DNA of 64,000 nucleotides, taken from Mya arenaria (taxonomy: Eukaryota; Mollusca; Bivalvia; Myida; Myidae). Position 1 is the first letter of the stretch. Each line of letters begins with the position of its first letter. Shown here piece by piece: positions 25,446-39,000 of this stretch. Below the pieces are notes generated by a model. The model was not told the origin of the DNA. It saw only the letters and a list, made by a program, of their open reading frames with translations, and made no database searches. The stretch spans positions 22,429,945 through 22,493,944 of the forward strand of contig NC_069129.1 of NCBI RefSeq assembly GCF_026914265.1. Direction: 5' to 3'. The position numbers and the translations under genes are program-made.

Positions 25446-26663
25446 CTAAATGCACAAAGAATTTTTATTAAAAATATGTTCGAAATGCTCAGATAGTTGC
25501 TCGGCTAAAACTTTTTCAAATATTTTTGAGGGTGCAGGCAAAATACTGACAGGCCTGTAATTAGACTTTTGTAGAGGATCATTTTTCTTGAAGATTGGAG
25601 TAACCTGAGCTTGCTTTAGGCGATCTGGGAAAATGCCATTGTCTATAGAGCTATTTATAAAATCAGTATAAAATGGGGCTAACGACTGTGATCCTAGCTG
25701 AAGTAGTTTAATTGATATTTTATCAACACCTGTAGCTTTTTTTACATTAAACTTTTGTATAATTTTTGAGACTGTTGATTGCCCTACATGTGTAAAATTG
25801 AAGGAGCTGGGTGTAATGTTTTGTTCTAATATTTTACTGATGCTGGGGTGATTAGCCTCATTAAAAACAACATCTTTACCAATATCTTTGGCAACATTTG
25901 CATAGAACTCATTGAAAACTTCTGCGGCTTCAGTGCTGACTGAAATAATCTTTTCGTTATTGTTTAAAATACTTTTGGACTGATTGCTTTTTGATTTATT
26001 TGACATATAGGGTTTAATTGTTGACCAGAAGTCTTTGTTCTTACATCTACCTAAGCATCTTTCCTGAAAGTAATTGTTTATTGATATGCGTTTAAGCTTA
26101 TTTACATAATTTCTACTTTCTCTATATTCTTCCCATGTTTTAGCATTTTTGTTCTTCATGTATTTCTTATTGTAAATTGCTTTTCTTAGTCTTCTATTCA
26201 TGTAAGGCAGCTGAACAGGCTTTTTATAGACTTGTTTAAGAGGAGCGTGTTTTTCTATAGTATTCACAACTTTTTTCTCAAAATCATTATATACAGTATC
26301 TATGTTATTTTTGTCAGTGTGATAACCATCATTAATCATGCTAAGATCATTGTTAAAAGAGTCAATGTCGAAAGTTTTGAAACTTCTAAAACTTACTTTT
26401 TGTTTCTCATTTCCTGGTGCATTATTATTGATGACTGTGCTGATCATATTGTGACAATCACTGATACCAGTTGGGAAATTTAAAGTTTTAAAACAAAGGT
26501 TTTTATGATTAGTCAAAAATACATCTAAAAGCGATGGTGGACAACCCTTTTTAAAACATGTAGGTTCTTTAATAATATTTGACAGGTTAAAAGATTCAAT
26601 AATATCCAAAAGTGTTTTACATTTGGTTTCAGACAAGAGATCATAGTTCAAATCCCCTAGCAC
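25446..26663 (-). pseudogene. LINE endonuclease C-terminus and RT N-terminal half
   Basis: A 405-codon open stretch. It starts in the final APE motif (LGDLNYDLLS, with SDCHNMI further on), continues through a basic linker (NRRLRKAIYNKKYMKNKN), and enters reverse transcriptase (KKATGVDKISIKLLQLG, VTPIFKKNDPLQKSNYRPVS). The frame ends at HIFNKNSLCI; the expected continuation FRKGHGCQTTF lies in another frame, which marks a frameshift near 25446. Confidence 0.8.
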
Positions 26664-27065
26664 GGAATATAGTCATAGAGACTGACACATCTATCAAAAG
26701 TTTTACAAAAGTGTTCACCAAAAAGATTATTTTTCATACATGGAGGTCTGTAAACGCAGAAAAAGCACCATTTTGATTTGTTTAAATTTACATAACATCC
26801 TAAGAATAGCTGCTTTAAAAAGTATAGCCAAGTTTTGCTTTCATATCGATGAGAAAATGAGACTTATCTTTACTTTTCAAGTATGTCAATTTTGATCGGG
26901 AGTATGATGCTTTTAGGTCTCATACTTTGGTGTGTAAAACTACAAATCACTCGACACCGTTTGATGAAAAGCCGTTTTGACTAACGGTTTAATATCAGGG
27001 TAGTGGGTTGTCCTATATTGTTTATCTGCAGAAAAAAGTTACCTTTTAGATTTTAGATAAGGAAA

Positions 27066-30000
27066 ATGAGCTATTATGCGCAACAATACGATACAGGGGG
27101 TGGTGATAGTTATCAAGAACCAACTGATACACAGATTGAAACGACTAGCGACCCAAACCAAGCATACTATGACCAATCTTACTATTCCGAACAATCTGGC
27201 TACGATCAATATCAAAATCAAGCTGACCCTTACGGCCAGTACAATGCCAACGAAAGCTATGTGGAAAACTATGACCAACAAGAACGTGCTGCTGGAACAA
27301 GTACCAGCACCGATTACTATGACTATCACACATCACAGGCGACTGAATACCCAAATTACAATAGTGCCACCAACTACCAAACTGGTGCTGCTGGTGGTGG
27401 TGTCGCAAGCACTTCTTACCAAAGAGGTGGAAGAGGTAAACATATTGAAAATTATTTTTTGTTAGTGCTGTGAAGGGTTATTTTGGTTTATATTTTCAAG
27501 CTAGACATATTTCAGTCTATGTGCACAAGCAACAATGATGAGCGTTACGGGATACTTTTTAATATTTTGATATTTCTTATGTATACATAAAAAGCTATTA
27601 CTGGTTGACGGTACATTTCCGAACAGGACACAAATCCCAAACACCTTCTAAAACACGCGTTTGTTTACCGTGATCGATTATTCAATGATCTAGATCAATA
27701 CAGAGGCTTGCCTTGGTCACACTTGCGAAGTTTCATCTTGTTTTGTTGAGTATTTTTCTAAAAAATGCCATTCAAAGTGTTTATGCTTAAAGATCAAAAT
27801 GTAGCACATGCGGAAATGACGTCAGAGGGCGCACGCGCATCTTTAAGTTTTGCAGTTATGTTGACCCACATTCAAGTAATTTATAAATAGAAATCACGCT
27901 TTACATTTGAATTGCATGTTTTGAAAAACATCGGCAACAATAAATAACTTTACAGCTAAGTGTTTATTTAATAAAGCATACTTATAAATTATAATTGTAT
28001 GACCATGTATTTTCGCTTTGCAAGTGTTTGGTGTTTGTGCCGTCCATAGCATAAATTTAAGGGTGATTTACTGTCCATAAACTGAACGATTTTCGACATA
28101 AAATTGATGAGTTCGTGAATCTGTACTTTGACAGATTTTGTCACATTAACCAAAGATGTTTCATACACAGTTTTAACTTACTACAACAAAAACTCTCCAA
28201 GATAACTGTGAAAAACCTCAAAAAGTGTTCGGATATGTGACCCTAGCCAGTACTCTTTAAATTGAAACTGTGCGAAATTATATTAAGCATAATCATGTGA
28301 ATATGTTGCATAACAATGATAAAACTGTACCAAATGCACTTAAAAATGATTGAAACTGGAAGCCAATTGCCAAAAGTCATTTTGAAGGCCATTTAGGTTG
28401 GCGTGTTTTGCCTCTGAATTTGAGTCCTTTTAAAATGCACTCCAGAGACTATATCAGGCCCAATCTCAGCTTTATTTGGCGCTATGAAAAAACCACCGCG
28501 GTTAACCAGCCCTGCGGGGGGCACCTGGAAAGTAAAAACATGGCCCTTTTCCCTGGCTATCCCCGGTATACCCCCGTACCGGGGGGGGGGGGGCATGGTT
28601 ACAATTGACTGGTGCATAAATCTTGAAGGAATATTTGCTGGCTGCTTAATTTATCATGCATAATTCATTTAATATAAAACTACTAGAACATGAACATTAA
28701 TTTAACAGATACTGAATGAATTACATTTTTGAATTACATCTTTCATATCATATGCAGGTCAAGTGTATCAAGCCAGAGGGAGGGGAACAGCGGTAGGAAG
28801 GGTAGCCCAAAGTTCAAGAGGTCGTGGAAGGGCACAGGGGCGTGGTGACTATGGCAACAACCAGCAACAATTTGGATGTGGGAATAGAGGGCAACATTTT
28901 GGGGTTGGGAAAAATCAGCAACAATATGGGAACTCAGTTGGACAGTTTGGTCAGGCAAAGAGTAGTGGTGTTAGCATGTCAAGCCAAAGCAATAGGCAGT
29001 ATCATAATCCGAGCAGTACTAATAAAGTTGGTGGACAGTTTGGAATTAAGTCTCCTTTGAAAGATAGTAATCAAGCAGCCACATCAATCAGCCAAATGTC
29101 GAATAAGCCAAATTCTACTGATCAAACCCCAGGTTCAAGTACTGTAACAGAAGTTAAAGGTACAGAAGTAAAAGGTCCGGAAGTTAAAGGTGCAGAAGAT
29201 AAAGCTACAGAAGTAATAGAAGAACCGAAGGAGGCGGAAAGTGAATCATCAGATGAAGACACTGACTTCTGCAAATACTGTAACAAGAAGTTTGACTCAT
29301 TAAAGGTAAATTGCCTTGGTGTACTTCAGTGCATTTGTGGCTTTCGGTATCTTAATAATAATACAAAACTAGGCAAAAGGGTAATGAAGTTCAGCTTAAA
29401 ATTAGTAACTTCTGCTAATAAAAACAACATTTTTTAAGGACTTTCAAATGTGGATTTGAAGTTAACACCCATCACGTTTTTTTCTGGAATTTGTAATTAA
29501 CAAGTCATTTTTGGTGCTCTACATTTTTGCTTTAATTTCTCAGGTATGCAGCATTAAAGCAATATGACCAGCAAGAAAAAAAATGCGAGATTAACTAGTA
29601 AAAGAATAAGATGATTAACCTGGGTACAAACCCAACTGAAATAAAATTCAAATTGGGTTTTCTTTTACATTTTATAAAGACTGTGTATACAGAGTTCCAT
29701 TTTACCTTTTTGGGAATGGGTTTTTAAGATTGAAATGAAGGGGAAAATGCTTTAATTTGACTTAAATCGAGAATTTAACTTTGCCTAGAAATCAACAAGA
29801 ATGCTTTTTTAAATAGACTGACAGAAAAAATAGTTTCTTTAAGAAGACATGACCTCTTCCTTTCAAAAACAGTTTGGGGTACAAATGTACATCTTTAGTG
29901 AGAAATAAACATAAAATGGCATTTTTATTTTCACAATTTGGGAAAAAGTATTGTATTTTTGTGGGGCTGAAATCGGTAAAATAGCTCCATACGTGTAAAA

Positions 30001-33000
30001 GGGATAAAACAAGTCAAATGGCAAAAGTTTTAAGTTAGTAATAAGAAAATTGCTGCCAATCTAGGATATTATTCCAAATACTCATAACAGCATTGTTTGC
30101 TAGTTGCTTGACAGTGTAGAATTTCCATGAATTACGTGTTTTTAGGCGTACCATGCTCATACCAGAGGAATGCAACACACAGCATTTGTTATGGAGGCAA
30201 AAAGAAAGAAGGGAGACAAGAAATATGATAAGGAAATAGTTGATAAATCTGTACTCGGTAAGTTCAAGTTTTTATGTGTCTGATTACTCTTCAAATTTCT
30301 TGCAGTTTTATAGTCAAATAATACCATTATTTTTTATCCTTACAGAATTTCCCTGATCAATGCAGAAAACTTACATCCCTGACTCAATTTTACTTGCTGG
30401 GGACTGTTAAAGATGCAAGACCCATTTTCCTTTTTATATTTGATATTCAGTTTTGTTCCCAATGCCAAAAAGTATGTTTTAATTCCAAATGTAGAATAAT
30501 AAATTCCAAGATTTTCAGTGTTATTAAGTTGCTGAGATAATTATGTTTGGTAAATGACTTTAGTTAGCAAATGACTTAAGATGGAAATGACTTAAGGTGT
30601 TTTATGAATACCAGCCAGGGCTTTTTATGCCCGTTTTGTGAAATTTTGCTTTGTAAAAATGCCAAAATTGGGAAATTTTACAGTTAAAAGAAAAAGCTGT
30701 CTAGTCTCCTGCGAATTAGGAAATGATTAAATATTAGTTTATTTTCCGTACTTAAAAGACCCAAAAATATCAATCCTTAAACGTAAATCATATATCTATT
30801 GCAATAAATCATGATAGATAACATTTTATACTGATCTCCAAATGTTATGAAAATCAATGATTTCCGAGTTTAATTTCCAAAAAAAACCTTAATATATCAC
30901 ATAATTTATGAGGATGTTGAAAATGAACCCGGACGGGATAAAAGAATTCTAAAATAAAAAAAATTGGGAATAGGTCCGATAGTCGGACCCGTGGGTACTA
31001 TAGAAAAAGCCCTGCCAGCCCTGTATTAACCAATGCCTTTTCAGAGGTTCAGATTCCAGCTCCAAGGCCACAAAATGTTGATGCAGAATTTAAGGATGAA
31101 TTTGAGGTGGAAGACAACTGGATGGATCTTGACAATGACATGATAGATTCCATCCGTATGCGTAAGAACATCGAAGAGAGGGACCTGAATCCAGAGCAGA
31201 TTGGAAAGAGTCACTTGCCTGATAATTATTCTTGCCCGGTATATGGAAGGCTTTTTGTATATATATTATATATATATAGTATTAATTACTAAAAATCATG
31301 GTTGATGATTGTCAATTTTATATAAAATAAGTGCTTTGAATGATTTTTAATAGCATATTTGACTAGACATTTAAACAAACTTCAATCTAAATTTATTCAT
31401 AAACCTTTTAAAAATACTTTTTCATCAAACTTAATAGTTTAATTTAATTTTCCCATGTTGTCCCCACTAGCTCCAAATTTCTCACCTCAAACTTCAGATA
31501 ATTCATCTCTGAATCTATGTGATTTTCTTATTTAGGTGAGAAATTTGGTCTATATTTTTTCTTACTATTTACAACTAGCTTACTCGTACTCATAGGGTTA
31601 GATGAAATGTAAGGCTCTTAAAAAGCTTAAAACCCAGAAGATTCAAAGGGGCTCTGACTGGGATAACCCCCACAATTGCCTTGCCCTGGACCTGCTGGAG
31701 CCGTTGCTAGGACTCCAGAGTAAAGTGGCAATAACACAGAGGATCCCATCTACTTTTGAAAAAATTCTTCAAAATGTTTTAACCTTAACATAACTTTGTT
31801 GTTTTTTATTTCAGTATCTTGATAATTTCAGTATGTTTATTTTATTCCAGTATGTTGTTCTATTTAACCCTTAAGCTGCTGATGGCGATTTTAAAGGCTT
31901 TGCAAACAGCATGGAACCAGACCAGCCGCCGAGTAACTCGGCGCCTGGTCAGGTTCCAAGCTGTTTGCCACTCGGTCAATATATCCCCAAAGTTTTAAGT
32001 AAATTGAAAGAAATTTAGAATAAACCAGACAACATTTTAGAGCAGACGACAATTTACCCAGCATGCAAAGGGTTAAGTTTGTTTTCTTTTATTTCAGTTG
32101 TGTGAAATTCGATGTACAGGGGCACAGGCTTTTCGGGCTCACATCGATGGAAAACAGCACAAACATGTAAGAATTCTCAATTTTTCTATGATTAAAAGTA
32201 TGATTTAAGTAAGAAATTGGAAAAAAATTGATTTTGTATGTTTTACTTTTAAACTTAAAAAAGCTTTGATGGTGTACTTGTAAACAGCATTGAATGGCTT
32301 GGAGTTTCATGCACGCAAAAGGTTCCGGTAAGTAAAATGATGTATTTTAAAACTGCAGTCTTCTTCAAGGAGGTAAGAATGTCTTTTAATAAAGATGATC
32401 AGGTTTCCCCATTGTTATTCCATTTGTGGGATAACCAGTTGCATGTGTTCACAGAGTTGGAATGCGAACATACGTTTTCAATGTAAATAGCAAGAATGTT
32501 TTATACCTTGACAAAATTGTTCAAACAGGTTGTAGTGCAGTTGCTACTGGTTTTGACTCTGTCAGACAAATGTATAACTGTTTTTAACATAAAACAAAAG
32601 TGTGATAATGAATAATTCAGACCAAAACTTGAAAAAATGAAATACAGGTATACTAGAATTGATAAATACATTTAATCTGGTGAAATAAATGGACAAATAA
32701 AATAGCTGCCGTTTGTGCTGGTATCAGATATTTACTATCGATAACTTTACTCAATTTTGGGAATTATCGAGCTGGTTTTTCACAAAAAAACAGGCACAGG
32801 CATTTAAGTAAGTTTTTAAAAAATGCACGGCTATGCAGATTCTTCCATGTATCTCAAAAGCAGTATTAAATTTGATGAGAAATTTGGGGCTGGGATTATT
32901 TCTGCTTTGTTAGAAAGGAGGTGAAATCTTAATATTTCTCTTCAGAAATCAATCATGGCAAAATCAGAATTGACCTTTTTGATTAGTTATTTATAATCGA

Positions 33001-36000
33001 CCCTCATAACAACACTAGCCACAAACTTTGTTTATGGGGAAATTTTTAGATGTTCTTTAAGAAAAGGCTTTTCAAAAGACTATTCTTTATGTCTTGAAAA
33101 GTATTCAAAGCAAATTTGACAGTTAATATTTATATGATAAATTTTGGACCGGTTCAAAGAAGCCTGTCTTTGTATGGTTAAAATTTGCACTTCAGACATT
33201 TAACCAAATGGCGAAGATCTTTCTTATTCGTAGAAAGGATTAAACATTCCCCTCAAAAGTTTTGATGGGAATGTTTATGATATATGAAACAATGATGAAT
33301 TAAAATACAAATGTGAGATACAATGACACAGTTTTAATGCAAGTAGTTCATACATGTACTTGAAAAAATAGTGCAAGCTATTAATATTGCCAATACTGTA
33401 AGACAAAGCATTGAATTATTGAACACATCTTTACTTATTCTCCATAGCCACATTGCATATAATTATACCCCCACAAACGAAGTTTGAGGGGGTATATAGG
33501 AGTGAGCTTGTCGGTCGGTCCGTCTGTCGGTTTTCATGGTTTCCGGACGATAACTCATGAAAGGCTAGACAGATTTGAAAATTTTTTGGTACACAGGTGT
33601 AACATCAGACGATACAGGTCAAGTTTGATATTGGGGCTGGTGGGGCCAAGGTCAAGGTCACTGTTACTAAAAATAGAAAAACGGTTTCCTTACGATAACT
33701 CATGAAAGGCTAGACAGATTTGAACAATTTTTGGTACACAGGTGTAACATCAGAAGATACAGGTCAAGTTTGATATTGGGGCTGGTGGGGCCAAGGTCAA
33801 GGTCACTGTTACTAAAAATAGAAAAACGGTTTCCGGACGATAACTCATGAAAGGCTTGACAGATTTGAACAATTTTTGGTACACAGGTGTAACATCAGAA
33901 GATACAGGTCAAGTTTGATATTGGGGCTGGTGGGGCCAAGGTCAAGGTCACTGTTACTAAAAATAGAAAAACTTTTTCCGGACGATAACTCATGAAAGGC
34001 TAGACAGATTTGAACAATTTTTGGTACACGGGTGTAACATCAGAAGATACAGGTCAAGTTCGATATTGGGGCTGGTGGGGCCAAGGTCAAGGTCACTGTT
34101 GCTAAAAATAGAAATGGTTTCCGGACGATAACTCATGAAAGGCTAGACAGATTTGAAAAAATTTTGGTACACAGGTGTAACATCAGAAGATACAGGTCAA
34201 GTTCGATATTGGGGCTGGTGGGGTCAAGGTCACTTTACTAAAAATAGAAAAACGGTTTCCGGACGATAACTCGTGAAAGGCTAGACAGATTCAAACAATT
34301 TTTGGTACGCAGGTGTAACATCAGAAGATACAGGTCAAGTTCGATATTGGGGCTGGTGGGGCCAAGATCAAGGTCACTGTTACTAAGAACAGAAAAACGG
34401 TTTCCGGACGATAACTCATGAATGGCTAGTTTTTCTTGTCAGCAGTGTAACTTCTAAATTACTCAACAGATTTAAATAAAACAATACATGCATGATAAAA
34501 GAAGATGCAGTGTGCAGTAACCTTGGAGTTATGGCCTCTTTTCAAAGGAATGGTTTGCCATTCCTGTGTCCAGGCGGCATTTGGGGGTATTCGTCACTCC
34601 TGTGACAGCTCTAGTTGTCTCAGGCTTAACATATTATTTGTCTGATAAATTCTGGACACCATCTTAAGTAACTCTGTTCTGAAATAATGTTAATTTAAAA
34701 ATTGCTTAATATTGTTCTTAATAGTTATACCAATGGTCAAAATAAGCACAGGCCCAGCTCTTGTAGGATGCTGTTTGGGCATGCTCAAATTCTCGATGTT
34801 ATATAGCAGGGCTTGTTTAAAGTTTTTATGGCTTGTTTTTTTAATGAATGGTATCAATGAATACATCAATGCTTGTAAATATTGTGCCCGTAGTATTCAT
34901 GCATAAAAAATACAGATGCTTGCTTTTGATGATTAAGAAAAGCCTTCTACTACAATATGAAATATGGTATTAAATTGTTCCATAAGAAAATGAAGTGGAA
35001 AATGATTTGAAATTTAAAACAAATAAAAATTGTTACTGAAAAGACCAACTGGGACAAAACGCTTATACACAAATAAAACCATTCCATAGCTCATTGGTAA
35101 TAAGTTTTTTCACTGTAATGCCTGAAAAGTGAATTACTATGACAGCAAACTATTGTTGTATACACAAGAATAATATACGAAATGTCCTAAATTGAAAAAA
35201 ACAACAACATTACAGTAGTATACTGAAATCATAGACTCCTAAACACATTAAATATGTATCGTATAAGAATACTCAATCTTCAAATGTTTGATAGTTTCGT
35301 CATTTGAAGAAAACTTGCTGTAAAACTGTGCTTTGTTGGTACGAAAAATGTACACTATCAAGGGATGGACTTAAAAAAATGCACAGATTTAATGCAAGTG
35401 AAATATTTAAGTAGAAACTTAAATACTTGCTGTAAATCTGTGTTCTTGGGCCTAGCAGAATACAGATGAATTTTCTGTATTGATGGATTCATGCATAATT
35501 GAGTGCATTTCAAAGAGAAGTGATTTATCAATTTGAGCTCATATGTTCTTTGAAGAAATAAAGTCTAAGTATAGAAGTAGCCCTGGCATCAGGTGGTGTT
35601 AACAGTGGTGCCATAGTTGCCTTGCAAAAAACTTTAACCATGGCCATGACTAAAAAAGTAATCAAGCTATTCAGATGAAACTTAGTACACAGGTTGAATT
35701 AGACAATGTGCATGTTTGGAGAAGTACCCATAACTCTTGCTTTAATAATTGTTTAGTTATGCACCCTGTTTGACTGGAAAAACATACACAAGTTGGGGTT
35801 TGTTCCACAGTGCTCTTGTTTTAATTTTTGATGATTAACGATATTGATGGCCAGAGAATTTTTTTTATATTTGCTGTGCCAGAATGGTAAAAAATGAGGA
35901 AGTTGTGCTTCGTTGATACGAGAACTGTACACTATCAAGGGATGGACTTTAAAAAATGCACAGATTTAATGCAAGTGAAATATTTAAGTAGAAACTTAAA

Positions 36001-39000
36001 TACTTGCTGTAAATCTGTGTTCTTGGGCCTAGCAGAGTACAGATGATTTTTCTGTATTGATGGATTAATGCATAATTGAGTGCATTTTAAAGAGAAGTGA
36101 TTTGTCAATTTGAGCTCATCTGATCTTTGAAGAAATAAAGTCTAAGTATAGAAGTAGCCCTGGCATCAGGTGGTGTTAACTGAGGTGCCACTAATGACTT
36201 TGCATCACATTTGCGTTTACAGAGGTGCCATATTTGCCTTGCAAAAAACTTTAACCATGGCCATAACTTAAAAAGTAATCAAGCTATTCAGATGAAACTT
36301 AGTACACATGTTGAATTAGACAATGTGCATGTTTGGAGAAAGACCCATAACTCTTGCATTAATAATGGTTTAGTTATGCATAATGTTTGACTGGATAAAA
36401 TGTACACAATGTTGGCGTTGGTTCTCTACAGTAGTGCTCTTTCTTGTTTAAATTCTTGATAATTAACTGATGGCCGGAGAAACATTATATTTCCTGTGGC
36501 AGAATTAGTCAGTAATGAATGAAAAAGTGCCAAAATTTAAGCATGCCACTTGCTTTTTTTACATCATAAATCTAATCATCCACCTTCCCACTTTTATATA
36601 TCTTGGTAAGAATTTAAATCTTATTTGTCTATGTTCTACTGAACAAATACAATAAAACATAAAATTAATTTTGAAAGATGGAAAATAAAAGAAATACAAG
36701 CAGAATTGTTTTATCTTATGTAATACTATGAAAACTTATGGGGCTTGTCCTAATCTTTGTATTTTTTTATTTTCATTCAAGTTAATGTTTTGGTATTGCA
36801 AGAAAGTCTATTGAAACGTATTCATTATTTTCCGAACATTTTTACAGATTTTATTTTTAAAAGACTTGATTATTAATATACATGTATTGACTACGTTTTC
36901 TGTATTTTTCAGAACTTGGAGCTTGCAGCGAAGGGTGGTGAGTAAAACGCTATATAATTAACTGTTAATTATTTAAGTGATTCAGTCTTATTATTTCACA
37001 GCTAGCTTCTCATTATGAATATACTGACATTACTGATTCGTCTATTTTAATGGCTGAAGCATATTTTTTTTTAAATAGAAGATTTTTTATTGAAAGGTTT
37101 GAAACAAATAATATGACATATTTTTTTTCTAATTTGAACATGATTTTACTTTGTCACTTGTGCACTAAATAACAATTTCACTTCTTGCCTTAAGACGAGA
37201 TTTTGAGGACAGACAACATATATATCTTAAATTAACATATATTTTCTTGTTGCTTCTATGAAATAATGATTTCATTCATTGTATGCTTGATGATTTTATT
37301 CTTAGCTTAAAAACACAATGGAAAGTATTTTTGAAGCTCATTTACCTCTATCGGTGTAAAAAATGGATAGAATTAATACTTGCTCATCAATCAGAAATGA
37401 TAAAAACTACTGATACAAGTGATGAGGTCTTCGTGAGAACTTCCTGACGCCGCTTCAATTTTGAAAGCACATCAGGATCAAAAAGAAAAGAATCTTCTTA
37501 TAGACTGAATTAGATGACTGCAAACAGCAACCTCATCTTGAAAACCATGACCAGCCGACAAGTGATCTGTACCAAGAAACTAGCTCGCTTGGTATGAGGA
37601 ATTTTCATTGTAGTTCTAATGCAGTGATATTGGGAGCGTTTATCTGCCAAAATGGAAACGTTTTGCCTGGTTGTCAACTTCAAACCCACTTTTCGAGCCT
37701 GAAAATCATGACATGGGATGTCAATACCATAAGAATTAGCTTGTTTGGAATAAGAACATTTCATCAGTTCCATTGCAGTAGAGTGCAGTATAGTTGAGAT
37801 CAGTGGATAGCTACTTTACACACCGAACAATGATCTCATGAGAGCTCTTTATTCATAGAATCTGTGCGGCACCTGATGCTTATGAAAAAAGTTTGGGGAA
37901 AGGCTTCCCTCATCTGAAACTACAGGATGTGTTTCGTGTAGCAATGTATCATGCTATAATTGCAGACGGTTCTGTTATAAATAAATGCTTCCTCATTGCT
38001 GGATATAGCTTGAAATGCCTGATGTAACGTTACGTTATTTCAGTATATTGTTGCATTTGAATTGGTTCTTAGTAATAATGATATCTAAAAAGGTTTTGAC
38101 AGAAGAAATTGGTGGTGAAATAGCTATTTGTAACTCGACAGCTTTGCAACTCAACATCTTATTGTGAACAAATTAGTGTTTATGTGTGTTTATACCTGCT
38201 TACTTGGACCCATGGTAATGCATACTTGAAGACTTTTATCAATAAACGTAAGGGAAAATATCGTTAGATCAAGATTTTCAGTTAACATTATTGTCGTGTT
38301 ATCAATTTATTAACTCTTTTTAATAGCAAAATGAAATAAATATTTCAGAGCCTGACCAACAAATCACTAAGTTTAAAAAAATATTGTATGTTTACACAGA
38401 AATGTTTATTGGAAAAAAGAGATAGTATGATATGTGCATTGATGGTATGTTTGTATCATATATGTATGCACACTTTTGTTTGTGTATGGGCTGGAGCCCT
38501 TTTATGAAATAGACTTCATATGGCCCTAATGTCCTTTTACATGTACGTCAGTAATTAAAGATAGGGTGACATTTGCATTCAGTTTGAAATAAACATCTTG
38601 TATGTATATTTGAAGACTTTGTTCAATATAGAACAATTCTATTAATCTTCAAAACATGACATCAGTTTATTTCTATTTAAATAGATTTACCAGCTTAAAA
38701 TCTAAATTTGTGATATTGAAGATGTGAGAAGTTGTCAGAATTCTTCAAAAAATATGTTGTCATGTTTTAAAGTTTAATATACTTGGATTAATGTTTGGAC
38801 CTAAAATTGTTCCCTCTTGAAGCTGTCCTGTATATGATTTAGTTCCTATTGTGAAGGTAAGTCAAGATTTAAGGTAAGTTAATAGGTTATTTCAGTTAAA
38901 AAGACAACACCGGTAAGATATTATAATATGCTTAAGATGTACTGCTTTTGGATCATGGAGGATTTGGCTTTCATGAGAACACTAGCTGAATGAAATCGAA

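Larger units (their letters stand above)
23566..26820 (-). mobile_element. 5'-truncated LINE of the jockey/CR1 group
   Basis: A minus-strand non-LTR retrotransposon of about 3.25 kb. The 5' limit is near 26820, inside the APE endonuclease (VYRPP block). The reverse transcriptase follows, and the 3' end is a tttatcttatcttatctta tail at about 23570-23590. A microsatellite tail and lack of poly(A) fit CR1/L2/Daphne-like clades. The reading frame has a small change near 26663, a shift near 25446 and an in-frame TAG/TAA-type stop near 25376, so it is dead. Its 5' edge is only about 245 bp from the start codon of the zinc-finger gene at 27066. Confidence 0.85.
35326..36530 (+). repeat. Tandem duplication with 577-bp offset
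   Basis: Unit 1 spans about 35326-35902 and unit 2 about 35903-36530. They share tacactatcaagggatggac at 35351 and 35928 and remain alike nearly throughout; unit 2 has an extra insert near 36183-36225. Each carries a long hairpin (35382-35442 and 35959-36019). The family also contains gatgaaacttagtacaca, seen in related form at 41280. Confidence 0.75.

Noticed and set aside
33464-34616. CRISPR-like array
   Set aside because: Units of about 145 bp are near-identical throughout, with no unique spacers, and the DNA is eukaryotic; it is a tandem-core transposon.
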